NCBI GenBank assembly: GCA_944376715.1
Contig: CALWDO010000002.1
Location: 124,001 to 188,000 of the forward strand
Direction of reading: 5' to 3'
DNA length: 64,000 nucleotides
From: an uncultured Lachnoclostridium sp.
GTDB lineage: Bacteria > Bacillota > Clostridia > Lachnospirales > Lachnospiraceae
Both the position numbers and the translations under genes were made by a program. The notes beneath the pieces are model-generated. The model did not search any database. It saw only the letters and a list, made by a program, of their open reading frames with translations, and was not told the DNA's origin. Position 1 is the stretch's first letter; each line of letters opens with the position of its first letter. Shown here in pieces: positions 33,511 to 43,330 of this stretch.

Positions 33511-33535
33511 GCCCCGGTATCCGTATTACCGGGGC
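33511..33535. terminator. Hairpin in the gap after the alarmone synthetase gene
   Basis: GCCCCGGTA (33511-33519) pairs with TACCGGGGC (33527-33535). On the minus strand an A/T-rich stretch follows, so it probably terminates the synthetase transcript. The rest of the 327-base gap (33266-33592) is A/T-rich; apart from a TATAAT at 33458-33463 on the plus strand without a downstream gene, I see nothing in it. Confidence 0.55.
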
Positions 33536-33592
33536 ACTCCTCATTTATGGGGACCAATTTAAAATAATAACGGCTGAAAGGATGACTACCTC

Positions 33593-34246
33593 TCAGCCGC
33601 CGTCAATTTTCTTCATAGCCTCATTAAGCGACATCATCTTCCCGTCCAGTTTCGAGATGATCGAAGCGCATTCTTTTAATTCCCTGGAAAAATAATCCGG
33701 TGCATTTCCTTCATATTTATAATATATCTTGTGCTCCAGACTGGCCCAGAAATCCATAGCCATAGTGCGGATCTGCAGTTCCACATTGGTAGGCACTACT
33801 GCGTCTGCCAGAGCCACCTGAATGCAGAGAATCATATGATAGCTCTTATATCCGCTTTCCTTGGGGTGGCTGATATAATCTTTGATACTCACCACTTTCA
33901 GGTTATCCTGCCGCGCTATCATATCTGCCAGGAAATAAATCTCCGAATAAAAAGAGCAGGTAATACGAAGACCTGCAATGTCATGAACATATGCGACCAT
34001 GTCATCGATACTGATATTATGCCCGTTTTTGCGGAGTTTTTTCGTGATACTCTCCGGCGTCTTCAGCCTTGTTCTGATGTATTCGATCGGATTGTAGGAA
34101 TATACATGATTCAGCTCATTATTCAGGATCTCCAGGCGGCTGGCCATCTGAATCAGCGCCGACTCATAGATAAACATCGCCGTCTGAAAACTGTCTTTCT
34201 CCGGTCTTTTCCTGATATACTCCTGTATACTCATCTCTACTGCCAT
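33593..34246 (-). CDS. Small alarmone synthetase (RelA/SpoT domain)
   Basis: Makes (p)ppGpp from ATP and GDP or GTP. 217 residues, containing only the synthetase domain with no HD hydrolase, TGS or ACT domain, like YjbM/SAS1. Conserved parts: HDIAGLRITCSFYSEIY, KESGYKSYHM and VELQIRTMAMDFWASLEHKIYYK. It starts at ATG 34246 after GGGGAG. Single gene. Confidence 0.92.
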   Translation of the reverse strand: MAVEMSIQEYIRKRPEKDSFQTAMFIYESALIQMASRLEILNNELNHVYSYNPIEYIRTRLKTPESITKKLRKNGHNISIDDMVAYVHDIAGLRITCSFYSEIYFLADMIARQDNLKVVSIKDYISHPKESGYKSYHMILCIQVALADAVVPTNVELQIRTMAMDFWASLEHKIYYKYEGNAPDYFSRELKECASIISKLDGKMMSLNEAMKKIDGG

Positions 34247-34365
34247 TTCTGCATTACTCCCCTGTACAGAACATTCTTACGCAGCTGTCTCCCACAGCAT
34301 TCTGTCATCCGGCCTCTCGCCGGGTGCGCATATATAAGAATTATTATATCATAAAAACTTTACAT

Positions 34366-34390
34366 AATTTGTCAATTTCTCTGACAAATT
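34366..34390. repeat. Inverted repeat upstream of the alarmone synthetase
   Basis: AATTTGTCA (34366-34374) and TGACAAATT (34382-34390) are perfect arms 7 bases apart in the 186-base gap between the synthetase and the PP-loop gene. Could be an operator; it is too A/T-rich to be a strong terminator. Confidence 0.45.
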
Positions 34391-34432
34391 TATATGTATT
34401 TCACAACTTTAACGCTGTTTTATAAGCTGTTC

Positions 34433-35266
34433 TTATCTTTTGTCATAATCATCCAGGAAATGGTGTACTTCGTTCCCCTTTTTATAACTGATAATCGTAT
34501 CCAGATTCACATTTTCCACGCTTCGGAAAATGTTTTTCTCGATGACCGGGCTGATCAGCCGGAATCTTTGAATCAGTTCTTTCATCTCCTGCCGCTTGGA
34601 GTTATTGGCTCCATGCTCATCCACTTCATAAGCTTCCGTAAACCGGCAGGCGCATTGAAGGAAGTGAAGATCATGATAACGCACCCAGTCCAGGATCGCG
34701 TCCTCATGCACCAGGTACATGGGACGGATCAGTTCCATTCCCTCAAAATTAGTACTGTGCAGTTTGGGCATCATAGTCTGTACCTGTCCCCCGTACAGCA
34801 TTCCCATCAGAATCGTCTCAATCACATCGTCAAAGTGATGTCCCAGCGCAATTTTATTACATCCCAGCTCCCGGGCATGCGCATACAGGAATCCCCTTCT
34901 CATCCGCGCGCACAGATAACAGGGATTTTCCTTGATATCCACCACCACGTCAAAAATATCCGACTCGAAAATATGAATGGGGATATTCAGGATCTTTGCG
35001 TTTTCTTCGATGCGTCTTCGGTTCGCCGGATTATATCCCGGATCCATCACCAGGAATTTGAGGCCAAAATGAAATTTCCCGTGACGCTCCAGCTCCTGCA
35101 GGAGCTTTGCCAGAAGCATGGAATCTTTTCCTCCGGAGATACAGACCGCGATGCAGTCCCCTTCCTGGATCATATCATACTTTTGTACGCCCAGGACAAA
35201 GGGCCGCCAGATCTCTTTTCTGTATTTTTTTATAATGCTTCTCTCAATTTCCTGATAACGCTCCAC
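34433..35266 (-). CDS. TtcA/TilS-type PP-loop ATPase (tRNA thiolation family)
   Basis: 277 residues of the TtcA-like family, which adenylates tRNA and inserts sulfur (2-thiocytidine in TtcA). The PP-loop ISGGKDSML is present, plus the CYLCARMRRG CxxC and a later CxC-containing segment (LQCACRF), consistent with an iron-sulfur cluster. GTG 35266 has AGGAG at 6 bases. Exact tRNA target not determined. Confidence 0.82.
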   Translation of the reverse strand: MERYQEIERSIIKKYRKEIWRPFVLGVQKYDMIQEGDCIAVCISGGKDSMLLAKLLQELERHGKFHFGLKFLVMDPGYNPANRRRIEENAKILNIPIHIFESDIFDVVVDIKENPCYLCARMRRGFLYAHARELGCNKIALGHHFDDVIETILMGMLYGGQVQTMMPKLHSTNFEGMELIRPMYLVHEDAILDWVRYHDLHFLQCACRFTEAYEVDEHGANNSKRQEMKELIQRFRLISPVIEKNIFRSVENVNLDTIISYKKGNEVHHFLDDYDKR

Positions 35267-35352
35267 GTAATTCTCCTTCTTTACTTTCCCCGTATCAACC
35301 GTTATACTGAAAAGCAGATGTGAAACAGCTTTATACAGCAGGAGGATGCGCC

Positions 35353-35619
35353 ATGTTCCGTGTATGGGGAAAAATTTTTAAAGATAACCGCATGTTGAAA
35401 GACATCACGGTCTGCGATGGACAGAGTGACACCAGGACCCATAAAGTATTCCGGGCCCTTGATGAAATCTGTTATGCGTTTGATTTGAGCCGGCCAATCT
35501 GGCTGGACTCCAATATCCGCGAATTCAAACGGCATGCCCGGACGCGTTTTCGTCCGGACAGCTTCGTTGATGATGTAGATTTTGATTTTCTGGAATTTCA
35601 GGTGATCGAGGAGGACTGA
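35353..35619 (+). CDS. Small conserved hypothetical protein
   Basis: 88 residues from ATG 35353, which has AGGAGG 7 bases upstream. Acidic at the C-terminus (DDVDFDFLEFQVIEED), no signal peptide or membrane segment. Codon use and a good ribosome site support a real gene, and it is on the opposite strand to both neighbours. I do not recognise the family. Confidence 0.7.
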   Translation: MFRVWGKIFKDNRMLKDITVCDGQSDTRTHKVFRALDEICYAFDLSRPIWLDSNIREFKRHARTRFRPDSFVDDVDFDFLEFQVIEED

Positions 35620-35635
35620 CGTCCTCCTTTCTGTT

Positions 35636-36520
35636 TTAATCCGCAAGAAAGCCCTGAATTAACTCCCATATGGAAGATATAAAACGGGTAATAAAATTCC
35701 CCACTTTTTCTCCGTCCAGTTCAATTCCCATGGACTCTAACCGGCTGTAGAGTTCCTTCGCCTGAGAGATAAGCTGATTTGCGTCAATATCCAGGTTTCC
35801 AAGTTTCAGAAGCAGATCTACAATATTAGACACCTGTTGATCCGTCAGCGAAATCTCCATCTCCGCAGCCACCTGTCTTACCAGGCTCTCCAGTTCTTCC
35901 GGATCGTCCAGACCTCTTTCGGCAATCTCCTGTTTCAAATACGCGATCATATCCGATACCTGATCCGGGTCCAGATTATCCAGTTCATCCATCAGATCTC
36001 CGGTCAGCACCAGTTCGTCCGTAGCCACTTCCAGCGCCTCATCCGTCACCGTCTCTCCGCTGTACGCCTCATAAGCTTTTACCGCGCCGATGAGCGCTGC
36101 CGTACCGCTGATAGAGCTGGGCGCCGCCACGATCACTTTCGCGTCCGCCACGCCGGCCGTCAGGAGCGCGTTCCGGTACATGGAGATCGTACAAAAGCTG
36201 ATATTATGTGTCTCCACGCTCAGACCGCTTCCACTGTCCTGGGGAATCAGAAGCACAGAAGACAAGGATCTGGTTCCCACTACAGACGCGCCCAACGCTT
36301 CATCCAGATATTGATGTTCCATATCATTGGTAATATAGATCGTCTGATAGGACGCTGCCTGCTCTGCCGTAATTCCCATCTCGGAGAACACGATCGCCTT
36401 CTGATCCTCCGTCAGATCTGCTCCCAACGCAAGAACCGGTGCTTCTGCCGCGTTCGCTTTTACGCCTCCGGCCACCAATAATCCTATGACCAGGCAGCAC
36501 ATGGAAATCCATTTTTTCAT
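35636..36520 (-). CDS. DUF1002 exported protein (YpuA-like)
   Basis: 294 residues from ATG 36520, preceded by AGGAGG; signal peptide to about ANAAEA. The conserved DUF1002 part contains LTEDQKAIVFSEMGI and the Ser/Gly-rich GTRSLSSVLLIPQDSG. The C-terminal half is helical and ends with FITRFISSIWELIQGFL. Function unknown; YpuA of Bacillus belongs to this family. It is 14 bases downstream of the hydrolase gene and probably cotranscribed. Confidence 0.82.
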   Translation of the reverse strand: MKKWISMCCLVIGLLVAGGVKANAAEAPVLALGADLTEDQKAIVFSEMGITAEQAASYQTIYITNDMEHQYLDEALGASVVGTRSLSSVLLIPQDSGSGLSVETHNISFCTISMYRNALLTAGVADAKVIVAAPSSISGTAALIGAVKAYEAYSGETVTDEALEVATDELVLTGDLMDELDNLDPDQVSDMIAYLKQEIAERGLDDPEELESLVRQVAAEMEISLTDQQVSNIVDLLLKLGNLDIDANQLISQAKELYSRLESMGIELDGEKVGNFITRFISSIWELIQGFLAD

Positions 36521-36534
36521 AGTGTCTTCCTCCT

Positions 36535-37470
36535 TCATCTTTTCGCAATGGCGTCGCACCATCTGCGAATATCCTGAAAGACCTCCTGTTTGTTCAGTTC
36601 ATTGATTAATTCATGCCTTGCTTCCGGATAGATCTTGCAGGTCACTTTTCTCATTCCAATTTTATCCAACATTTTTTCAAACCGGTGGACGCCTTTCCCG
36701 TTTTCTCCCACCGGGTCGTCTCCGCCGGACAAGATCAGGATCGGCAGATCCTTGGGCATATGGGACGCCCTCTTGGGATCAATCACTTCCTCCACCGTAC
36801 GCAGCAGGGCTTCATACGCGTTCAAAGAGAAATGAAATCTCCTTTTCTTGTCATTCAGCGCGGCCGTCATCACCTGCGGATCGCGGCTCATCCAGCTTCC
36901 TGTATGCGCATTGTCCGGATATCTGGCAGCGAATCCGCTGCATGTCAATTTGTCGAGAAGCCGGCTTCTTCCATGTGTTCCGGACTTCAGCATACTCAGA
37001 TATGTCACTGCCAGCCCTGCTTTAACCAACAGCGCGGGCTGCTGTCCGGTTCCCATCAGGATCGCGCCGTCTGCTTTCTTTCCATGGTAAATCAGATATC
37101 TGCGCACCAAAAAAGAACCCATACTGTGCCCAAGAATGATATATGGAACTTTCGGGGCGTAAGAAACCGCCATCCGGCGGATCTGTCCGATATCTCTCAG
37201 CCAGAGAACTGCTCCCTGTCTGCCCACATATCCCAGTTCTTCCGGAGACTTTACGGAATCCCCGTGTCCCAGGTGGTCATGGCCGACCACAAAGTAGCCG
37301 GCAGAGGCCATATACTCTGCCAGTTCCTGATAACGTTCTATATATTCCTGCATCCCATGCACCAGCTGCAGGACGCCTTTGTATTCCATTTCAGGATCAT
37401 ACCAGCGGTATCCGTGTATCATATGAATACCGTCCGCCGAATCCACATAAAATTCTTCCCGTGTAACCAT
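36535..37470 (-). CDS. Alpha/beta hydrolase, monoacylglycerol lipase/lysophospholipase type
   Basis: 311 residues. Nucleophile elbow GHSMGSF holds the catalytic Ser; the acid is probably Asp in LSGGDDPVGENG, and the His in YPEARHELINE. An oxyanion segment (LVHGMQEYIERY) and lid region are visible. Cytoplasmic, no signal peptide. Probably hydrolyses lysophospholipid or monoglyceride esters; substrate inferred from family. Confidence 0.87.
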   Translation of the reverse strand: MVTREEFYVDSADGIHMIHGYRWYDPEMEYKGVLQLVHGMQEYIERYQELAEYMASAGYFVVGHDHLGHGDSVKSPEELGYVGRQGAVLWLRDIGQIRRMAVSYAPKVPYIILGHSMGSFLVRRYLIYHGKKADGAILMGTGQQPALLVKAGLAVTYLSMLKSGTHGRSRLLDKLTCSGFAARYPDNAHTGSWMSRDPQVMTAALNDKKRRFHFSLNAYEALLRTVEEVIDPKRASHMPKDLPILILSGGDDPVGENGKGVHRFEKMLDKIGMRKVTCKIYPEARHELINELNKQEVFQDIRRWCDAIAKR

Positions 37471-37559
37471 TGAGAATCACCTTCTGTCTGCGTGTTTTCC
37501 CATAGTTTATCATACTTTCCTGTGTGATGGCGGAATTTCACAAAATTTTAAGGATTCTT

Positions 37560-37602
37560 AAAAAACGGGGCTTCTGCCGGGCATTTTGCGCCGCAGAGCC
37601 CC
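37560..37602 (-). terminator. Terminator of the aspartokinase gene
   Basis: GGGGCTTCTGC (37567-37577) pairs with GCAGAGCCCC (37593-37602) and is followed by six T on the minus strand. Confidence 0.88.
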
Positions 37603-37614
37603 TTCTTTGGTATT

Positions 37615-38934
37615 TTACAGCTGAGTCGTTACAAAGATATCGTAAATCGCACGGATCGCTCTTTCAAAATCATCGTTCTTTACTCCAACGATTATATTCC
37701 ATTCGCTGGAACCCTGATCGATCATCTTCACATTTACATTGGCGTGTGCCAATGCGGAGAAAATTCTTCCGGCGGTTCCCCGGTTGGCCCGCATGGCGCG
37801 TCCCACAATGGCGACCAGTGCCAGATCCCCTTCCACTTCCAGGTAATCCGGCTGTACAGCTCTCTGGATGCCTGCCAGCACATTCTGCTCATGCTCCTCA
37901 AATTCATCCTGATGTACTACGATGCTCATGGTATCGATCCCGGAAGGCATGTGCTCAAAAGAGATCCCGTACTGCTCAAATACTCCCAGCACCTTGCGTC
38001 CAAAACCGATTTCGGAGTTCATCATATCTTTTTCGATATTGACCGTCACAAAACCTTTCTTGCCGGCGATGCCGGTGATCGTATAGTCCGGCTTATGGCA
38101 GGTACTTGCGACGATCATGGTGCCTTTATCCTCCGGACGGTTGGTATTGCGGATATTAATGGGAATCCCCGCTTTACGCACCGGGAAGATGGCGTCCTCG
38201 TGGAGCACGGTAGCGCCCATATAAGAGAGTTCCCGAAGTTCCCTGTATGTAATCACACTGATCACTGCCGGATCCTTGATGATTCTGGGATCCGTCACCA
38301 GGAAGCCGGACACATCCGTCCAGTTCTCATACATATCTGCTCCGACGGCCTTTGCCACGATAGAGCCTGTGATATCGGAACCGCCTCTGGAAAAGGTCTT
38401 GATCTTGCCGTCCGGCAGCGCGCCGTAGAATCCCGGGATCACCGCATTAGGCATCTCCTCCAGACGTTTCGACAGGATCTGGTCTGTCGTATCTCCATCG
38501 AAGTCTCCGTTTTCATCGAAACGGATCACTTCCGCCGCGTCGATAAAAGGAAAATCCAGATAAGCCGCCATAATCAGTCCATTCAGGTACTCTCCTCTGG
38601 ATGCGGCGTAATCGCTTCCGACCTTCTTCCCGAAATTCTCCGCGATCACCTTAAATTCTTTGTCCAGAGAAAGTTTTAGATTCAATCCGCCGATAATCTC
38701 ATTGTAACGGGACTGGATCTGCTGCAGCATTCCTTCAAAATCCTCGCCGTTAGCCGCAGAATAATAGCACTGATACAGCATGTCCGTCACTTTTATATCT
38801 TTGGAAAACCGCTTGCCCGGCGCGGACGGTACTACATAGCGCCGGTCCTCGTCCGCACGGATAATGTCTCCCACTTTGCGAAACTGCTCTGCACTTGCCA
38901 GAGAGCTCCCTCCGAATTTTACTACTTTTTTCAT
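37615..38934 (-). CDS. Aspartokinase
   Basis: Phosphorylates aspartate, first step to lysine, threonine, methionine and diaminopimelate for the wall. 439 residues from ATG 38934 (GGAG upstream; the upstream frame is untranslated leader). Kinase signature VVKFGGSSLA, SRGGSDITGSIVAKA, and two C-terminal ACT domains (about 300-439) with ITGIAGKKGFVTVNIE and ALVAIVGRAM, which give end-product feedback. No lysine riboswitch is visible in the short leader. Confidence 0.94.
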   Translation of the reverse strand: MKKVVKFGGSSLASAEQFRKVGDIIRADEDRRYVVPSAPGKRFSKDIKVTDMLYQCYYSAANGEDFEGMLQQIQSRYNEIIGGLNLKLSLDKEFKVIAENFGKKVGSDYAASRGEYLNGLIMAAYLDFPFIDAAEVIRFDENGDFDGDTTDQILSKRLEEMPNAVIPGFYGALPDGKIKTFSRGGSDITGSIVAKAVGADMYENWTDVSGFLVTDPRIIKDPAVISVITYRELRELSYMGATVLHEDAIFPVRKAGIPINIRNTNRPEDKGTMIVASTCHKPDYTITGIAGKKGFVTVNIEKDMMNSEIGFGRKVLGVFEQYGISFEHMPSGIDTMSIVVHQDEFEEHEQNVLAGIQRAVQPDYLEVEGDLALVAIVGRAMRANRGTAGRIFSALAHANVNVKMIDQGSSEWNIIVGVKNDDFERAIRAIYDIFVTTQL

Positions 38935-39027
38935 TGCTCCATCTCCTCGTTCTTTTACTGCGGACATCTGTATCTCCCACGCGGATATTCGCTCCGCAGT
39001 TTTCCTGTCAAAACAAAGTCAGTATTG

Positions 39028-39056
39028 ATTATAGCGGGATTATCCCCAGAAAACAA
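39028..39056 (-). promoter_or_regulatory. Probable aspartokinase promoter
   Basis: Minus strand TATAAT (39028-39033) with a weak -35 TTGTTT (39051-39056) at 17 bases. Confidence 0.55.
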
Positions 39057-39069
39057 TACTTTTTTTATC

Positions 39070-39110
39070 AAAAAAGCGGGCCGCGCGGGAAAAACCCCGG
39101 CGGCCCGGCC
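39070..39110 (-). terminator. Terminator of the araA-araD operon
   Basis: A very GC-rich stem-loop (39076-39110; GCGGGCCGCGCGGG against CCCCGGCGGCCCGGC) is followed by six T on the minus strand. Confidence 0.88.
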
Positions 39111-39122
39111 TCTGTACTTGTT

Positions 39123-39821
39123 TTATTTTGTATCCTGTCCGTAGTACGCGTTTGCGCCGTGTTTGCGGAAGTAATGTTTGTCCTGAAGCTCCTGGGGAGC
39201 CGGCTGAATCCTCGGATTGATCGTCTCCGCGCGGTAAGCCATCTTTGCCACTTCCTCCAGAACCACCGCGTTGTGCACCGCCTCATGAGGATCCTTTCCC
39301 CATGCGAACGGGCCGTGATTCTTGCACAGCACCGCGGGCACTGCCATGGGATCTTTATTCATGGCCCTGAAAGAATCCACGATCAGATGTCCGGTATTCT
39401 CCTCATAAGCGCCTTCGATCTCTTCTTTGGTCAGGCAGCGTACGCACGGAATCTCTCCGTACATATAGTCTGCATGGGTGGTTCCATAGCAGGGAATGCT
39501 TCTTCCCGCCTGCGCCCAGCTGGTCGCATAGGAGGAATGGGTATGCACGATGCCTCCCACCTCCGGGAATGCCTTATAGATCTCCAGATGGGTCGGCGTA
39601 TCGGAGGAGGGTTTGTAATGTCCTTCCACCCGGTTCCCTTCCAGGTCCATAACCACCATGTCTTCCGGTTTCATAGTCTCGTAATCCACGCCGCTGGGCT
39701 TGATAACAAACAGGCCGCTCTCGCGGTCGATCCCGCTTACATTGCCCCAGGTAAATGTTACCAGTCCATATTTGGGAAGCAGCATATTTGCTTCATATAC
39801 TTTCTGTTTTAACTCTTCCAG
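39123..39821 (-). CDS. araD: L-ribulose-5-phosphate 4-epimerase
   Basis: Converts L-ribulose 5-phosphate to D-xylulose 5-phosphate in arabinose catabolism. 232 residues from ATG 39821 with AGGAGG 8 bases before. Zn-binding His of [10 protein letters not shown], the catalytic/metal segment TTHADYMYG, and [11 protein letters not shown] are typical. It follows araA; the ribulokinase gene araB is not in this window. Confidence 0.93.
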   Translation of the reverse strand: MEELKQKVYEANMLLPKYGLVTFTWGNVSGIDRESGLFVIKPSGVDYETMKPEDMVVMDLEGNRVEGHYKPSSDTPTHLEIYKAFPEVGGIVHTHSSYATSWAQAGRSIPCYGTTHADYMYGEIPCVRCLTKEEIEGAYEENTGHLIVDSFRAMNKDPMAVPAVLCKNHGPFAWGKDPHEAVHNAVVLEEVAKMAYRAETINPRIQPAPQELQDKHYFRKHGANAYYGQDTK

Positions 39822-39843
39822 CATCGCTTTTGCCTCCTGTCGC

Positions 39844-41331
39844 TTATCTGTAAGCAACCGCGTTCCATCTCAGTTCATTCTTGAAATCGCGGATGTTGGT
39901 ATTATTGTCGATAACAACACTTTCAATGCCCATAGCGGACGCCCAGTCTACCATCTGCTCTACAGACAGATCGTAGGAGAATGCGGTATGGTGTGCGCCG
40001 CCTGCCAGGATCCATGCCTCGGTACCGATCTCCAGGCTGGGCTGCGGAGTCCAGAACGCGGTTGCCACCGGAAGCTTCGGCATCGGCTTCTCTACCTTCT
40101 TGCAGTCCACCGCATTGATGATCAGACGGAAGCGGTTTCCGAGATCTACCAGGGAAGTAGCCACTGCCGGACCGGTCTTGGATGTAAATACCAGACGTGC
40201 CGGATCTTCCCGGTTGCCCATGGAAAGAGGCTGCACTTTGATGGAAATAGGACCATCCGCAATACTCGGGCATACCTCAAGCATATGGGCTTCCAGGATG
40301 CCTTCCTTGCCCGGTACCAGGTTATATGTATAGTCTTCCATAAAGGAGGTTCCTTTTGCGTTCGGGATGCCTTCGGTCATGATCTTCATCAGACGTACCA
40401 TAGCAGCCGTCTTCCAGTCTCCTTCCGCGCCGAAGCCGTATCCTTTTTCCATAAGCCTCTGCATCGCAAGGCCCGGAAGCTGCTTCAGTCCGCCCAGCAT
40501 TCCAAAATGCGTCACAATCGCATGATAGTCTCCGTCTTTCAGAAACTTCTCCGCGCCGATCTCAATCTGCGCCTGAACCGCCACATGTCTGCGGAACTCT
40601 GCTTCATCTCTGCCTTCCAGCAGGATCTGGTATTTGCTGTAATATTCTTCCACCAGCGCGTCCACATCGCCCTGGGGAACCGCGTCCACATATTCCACCA
40701 GGTCATTGACATTGTAGTGGTCGATCTCCCAGCCGAATTTGATCTGCGCTTCTACTTTGTCGCCTTCCGTAACTGCCACGTTGTTCATGTTGTCGCCCAC
40801 ACGGCACACGCGGATATGGGAGGATTCCATCACGCCTACCGCCGTGCGCATCCAGCTGCCCAGACGTTCCTGCACGGACGGATTGTTCCAATGGCCGAAT
40901 ATGATCTTTCTTTCAATGCCCATGCGGCTGACAATATGACCATACTCCCGGTCTCCATGCGCGGACTGGTTCTCGTTCATGAAGTCCATATCGATGGTGT
41001 CGTATGGAATCTCTTCATTAAACTGGGTCAGCAGGTGGCAAAGCGGTTTTTTGTACTCCTGCAGGCCGATAATCCACATCTTCGCCGGAGAGAAAGTATG
41101 CATCCAGGTAATCACACCCGCGCACTCCGGATCGTTATTCGCATCGTTCAGCGTCTGACGGATCGACGCCTGGCTGATCAGCGTCGGTTTCAGCACCACT
41201 TCAAACGGGAGCTTTCCGCCGTTATTCAGACCCTCTACAATCTTCGCGGAATGTTCCGCCACTTTTCTCAGACACTCGTCCCCGTACAGATCCTGAGATC
41301 CGGTACAAAACCAAAACTTATAATTTTTCAT
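39844..41331 (-). CDS. araA: L-arabinose isomerase
   Basis: Isomerises L-arabinose to L-ribulose. 495 residues, standard length. Recognised by [12 protein letters not shown] at the N-terminus, [35 protein letters not shown] and the C-terminal [11 protein letters not shown], which include the Mn-binding Glu and His residues. ATG 41331 follows AGAGG. 28 bases downstream of a small membrane protein gene with which it is probably cotranscribed. Confidence 0.96.
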   Translation of the reverse strand: MKNYKFWFCTGSQDLYGDECLRKVAEHSAKIVEGLNNGGKLPFEVVLKPTLISQASIRQTLNDANNDPECAGVITWMHTFSPAKMWIIGLQEYKKPLCHLLTQFNEEIPYDTIDMDFMNENQSAHGDREYGHIVSRMGIERKIIFGHWNNPSVQERLGSWMRTAVGVMESSHIRVCRVGDNMNNVAVTEGDKVEAQIKFGWEIDHYNVNDLVEYVDAVPQGDVDALVEEYYSKYQILLEGRDEAEFRRHVAVQAQIEIGAEKFLKDGDYHAIVTHFGMLGGLKQLPGLAMQRLMEKGYGFGAEGDWKTAAMVRLMKIMTEGIPNAKGTSFMEDYTYNLVPGKEGILEAHMLEVCPSIADGPISIKVQPLSMGNREDPARLVFTSKTGPAVATSLVDLGNRFRLIINAVDCKKVEKPMPKLPVATAFWTPQPSLEIGTEAWILAGGAHHTAFSYDLSVEQMVDWASAMGIESVVIDNNTNIRDFKNELRWNAVAYR

Positions 41332-41358
41332 GACTATTACCTCTTTCCCTTAAATGAT

Positions 41359-41619
41359 TTATTCTTTTCCTTCCGGCTCCTCATCCGAACCAGGCTTGTC
41401 GTACTCGCCTTTCAGAAGAGCCTTCAGGGAAAATCCCCCCAATGCCAGGCCGATCACTGCAAACGCAATAATCGCTACAATAAATAAGATACGTTCCGCT
41501 CCATCGTGAGCGGCAGGCGCTCCCCGCAGTTCCCACGCTGTATACAGCAGATATGCCGCCACAACAATACGTGCGATCAGAGCCATCATTGTTGTCGAAT
41601 ATTTTTTCTTACCGTCCAT
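41359..41619 (-). CDS. Small two-helix membrane protein
   Basis: 86 residues with two transmembrane helices (about 10-28 and 44-66) and an acidic tail GSDEEPEGKE. AGGAGG lies 8 bases before ATG. It leads the araA-araD unit. I do not recognise the family; it has no transporter signature and its link to arabinose use is only positional. Confidence 0.65.
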   Translation of the reverse strand: MDGKKKYSTTMMALIARIVVAAYLLYTAWELRGAPAAHDGAERILFIVAIIAFAVIGLALGGFSLKALLKGEYDKPGSDEEPEGKE

Positions 41620-41679
41620 CTGTCAAGCCTCCTGTTGTACCGTTTTTCCAGAACCCGGTGCCTTTAAATCCTAACAGGT

Positions 41680-41708
41680 ATTATAACAGAAAACGCTCAT
41701 GCAGTCCA
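41680..41708 (-). promoter_or_regulatory. Possible promoter of the membrane protein-araA-araD unit
   Basis: Minus strand TATAAT (41680-41685), -35 TGGACT (41703-41708), 17-base spacer. No clear AraR-like operator was seen. Confidence 0.5.
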
Positions 41709-41786
41709 TAAGCCCGCCCTGCCGGAAAGTGTGATTATTTTCCGAATCTGTTTAATTTTTTTCTGTTTTTCTTCTGGAAAGTCATA

Positions 41787-41814
41787 TTGCTATAATTTCA
41801 ATACCTGATATAAT
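41787..41814 (+). promoter_or_regulatory. Promoter of the degV gene
   Basis: TTGCTA (41787-41792), 16-base spacer, TATAAT (41809-41814), about 60 bases before ATG 41873. Confidence 0.65.
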
Positions 41815-41872
41815 TGTTATCAAACAGTCAATCGGAACTTACATATCATGTTCAAATAAACGGGGGGTTTAT

Positions 41873-42754
41873 ATGCCAAATATTGCGATTATGACAGACA
41901 GCAACTGCGGAATCATGCCGCCGGAAGGTTCTTCTTACGGGATCCATATACTGCCTATGCCGGTGATTATCAATGGGGAAACATATTTTGAAGGGGTAGA
42001 TATTCAGCCGGATGAGTTTTATAAAATGCAGGAAGCCGGAGCCGCCGTCAGCACTTCCCAGCCGTCTCCGGGGGATGTGACGGACATGTGGGACCGTCTG
42101 CTCCGCACATATGACGAGATCGTATTTATTCCTATGTCTTCCGGACTGAGCAGCTCTTGTCAGACCGCCCTTCTTCTTGCTGAAGACGAACCCTACGAAG
42201 GCAAGGTCTTTGTCATAGACAATCACCGGATCTCCGTCACCCAGGCCGTGGCGGTCCTGGATGCAAAAAGACTTGCCGATGAGGGAAAAAGCGGACGGGA
42301 GATCAAAAACATTTTGGAATCCGAAGCCATGGACGCCACTATTTTTATCGCCGTGGATACACTGGAATATCTGAAGAAAGGCGGACGGATCACCGCCGCT
42401 GCCGCCGCATTGGGAACGATTCTGCGGATCAAGCCTGTCCTTACGATCCAGGGCGGAAAACTGGATCTTTTTGGAAAAGCCAGAGGAGTAGAGTCTGCCT
42501 TCCGTCTCATGCTGGAAGCACTGCATGCGGATATCCAGTCCCGTTTTTCCGGGCTGAAAGAACAGGGGCTCTTAAAGATCGGACTGGCAAACACCCGAAT
42601 GGATTCTGACAAACTGGAACATTTCAAATCTATGCTGCAGGCCGAATTTCCGGATATGGAACTGGTCTATTTCCCTCTTTCCATGAGTATCGGAGCCCAT
42701 GTGGGCGCCGGCGGACTGGGAATCGGCGCAGTAAGAGGACTGCCGGAGCATTAA
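41873..42754 (+). CDS. DegV family fatty-acid-binding protein (FakB-like)
   Basis: 293 residues. DegV proteins bind a fatty acid and, in many Firmicutes, present it to the kinase FakA. Features: IMTDSNCGI at the N-terminus, TSQPSPGDV, the SSGLSSSCQTA lipid-head loop, and GGRITAAAAALG. GGGGGT ribosome site. Monocistronic between its own promoter and a terminator that overlaps its last codons. Confidence 0.88.
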   Translation: MPNIAIMTDSNCGIMPPEGSSYGIHILPMPVIINGETYFEGVDIQPDEFYKMQEAGAAVSTSQPSPGDVTDMWDRLLRTYDEIVFIPMSSGLSSSCQTALLLAEDEPYEGKVFVIDNHRISVTQAVAVLDAKRLADEGKSGREIKNILESEAMDATIFIAVDTLEYLKKGGRITAAAAALGTILRIKPVLTIQGGKLDLFGKARGVESAFRLMLEALHADIQSRFSGLKEQGLLKIGLANTRMDSDKLEHFKSMLQAEFPDMELVYFPLSMSIGAHVGAGGLGIGAVRGLPEH

Positions 42755-42773
42755 AATGCCCCGGCCGTTTTTT
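42742..42773 (+). terminator. Terminator overlapping the degV stop
   Basis: CCGGAGCATT pairs with AATGCCCCGG (one mismatch) around the TAA stop, followed by CCGTTTTTT. Confidence 0.78.
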
Positions 42774-42779
42774 ACCTGA

Positions 42780-43330
42780 TCATCCTAAATAGACGGACTT
42801 CGGTTCTTCATATTCATAAAATTCGGAGGGCACTTCCAGATGCCGATGTCGTCGCCGGGAAACAGTACGTCCACGCCCGCTTTTGCGTAAGACAGCGCGC
42901 GGATCATGGATAACTCCGTCACTTTATCAAAGAGGAACTCCGCCTTCTCGTCTTCCGTGATCATGTCGCAGAACAGGTTTTCCATACCCCTCATATACCA
43001 GGCGCATTCCCAGATCGTCATCTGCATATCTCCCAGGGCGATCAGGTCCCGCTCCTTGATCTTTTTCACCTGCTCCGACTGATGGGAACCGTCCGCCGAC
43101 GCGTAATCCGGAAACGGATATTCCTGGATCTCTTCCAGCTCCGTCATGTTCTCCATAGGATGACGCATATAAGTCATGTGCATGCTGTTCGGCGATTTTT
43201 CATGTCCCACGCCCCAAAGGTCGATATCCGCCCCTCTGCCAGCGGCTTCTGATAGAACTTGCGGTACTTTTCCACATCGTGGTCCTTCAGCCTCAGATCC
43301 TCCTCTAATTCTATGGCATAATGTTCTTCC
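42780..43330 (-). pseudogene. Decayed uroporphyrinogen decarboxylase-like (URO-D/MtaA family) gene
   Basis: A 141-codon frame (42785-43210) resembles the middle of URO-D-like cobamide methyltransferase proteins: HMTYMRHPMENMTELEEI, GDMQMTIWECAWYMRGM, DVLFPGDDIG. The front part appears to continue, one frame over, in the last codons of the AraC frame (RKFYQKPLAEG joins ADIDLWGVGHEK after a one-base insertion near 43235). After DDIG the coding signal jumps to another frame (HLEVPSEFYEYEEP, then KSVYLG and TGA at 42780-42782). This implies at least one frameshift and one internal deletion. Family from motif memory; boundaries approximate. Confidence 0.6.

Noticed and set aside
33447..33695. 82-codon plus-strand frame behind a TATAAT
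   Set aside because: Half of it is antisense to the alarmone synthetase; no ribosome site at its start and no recognisable sequence.
38935..39060. Lysine riboswitch upstream of the aspartokinase gene
   Set aside because: The leader from the predicted promoter is under 100 bases and lacks the conserved lysine-aptamer elements.
39700..41487. 595-codon open frame on the plus strand
   Set aside because: Antisense to araA and the start of araD. Its length follows from the codon bias of araA; no start signal or motif.
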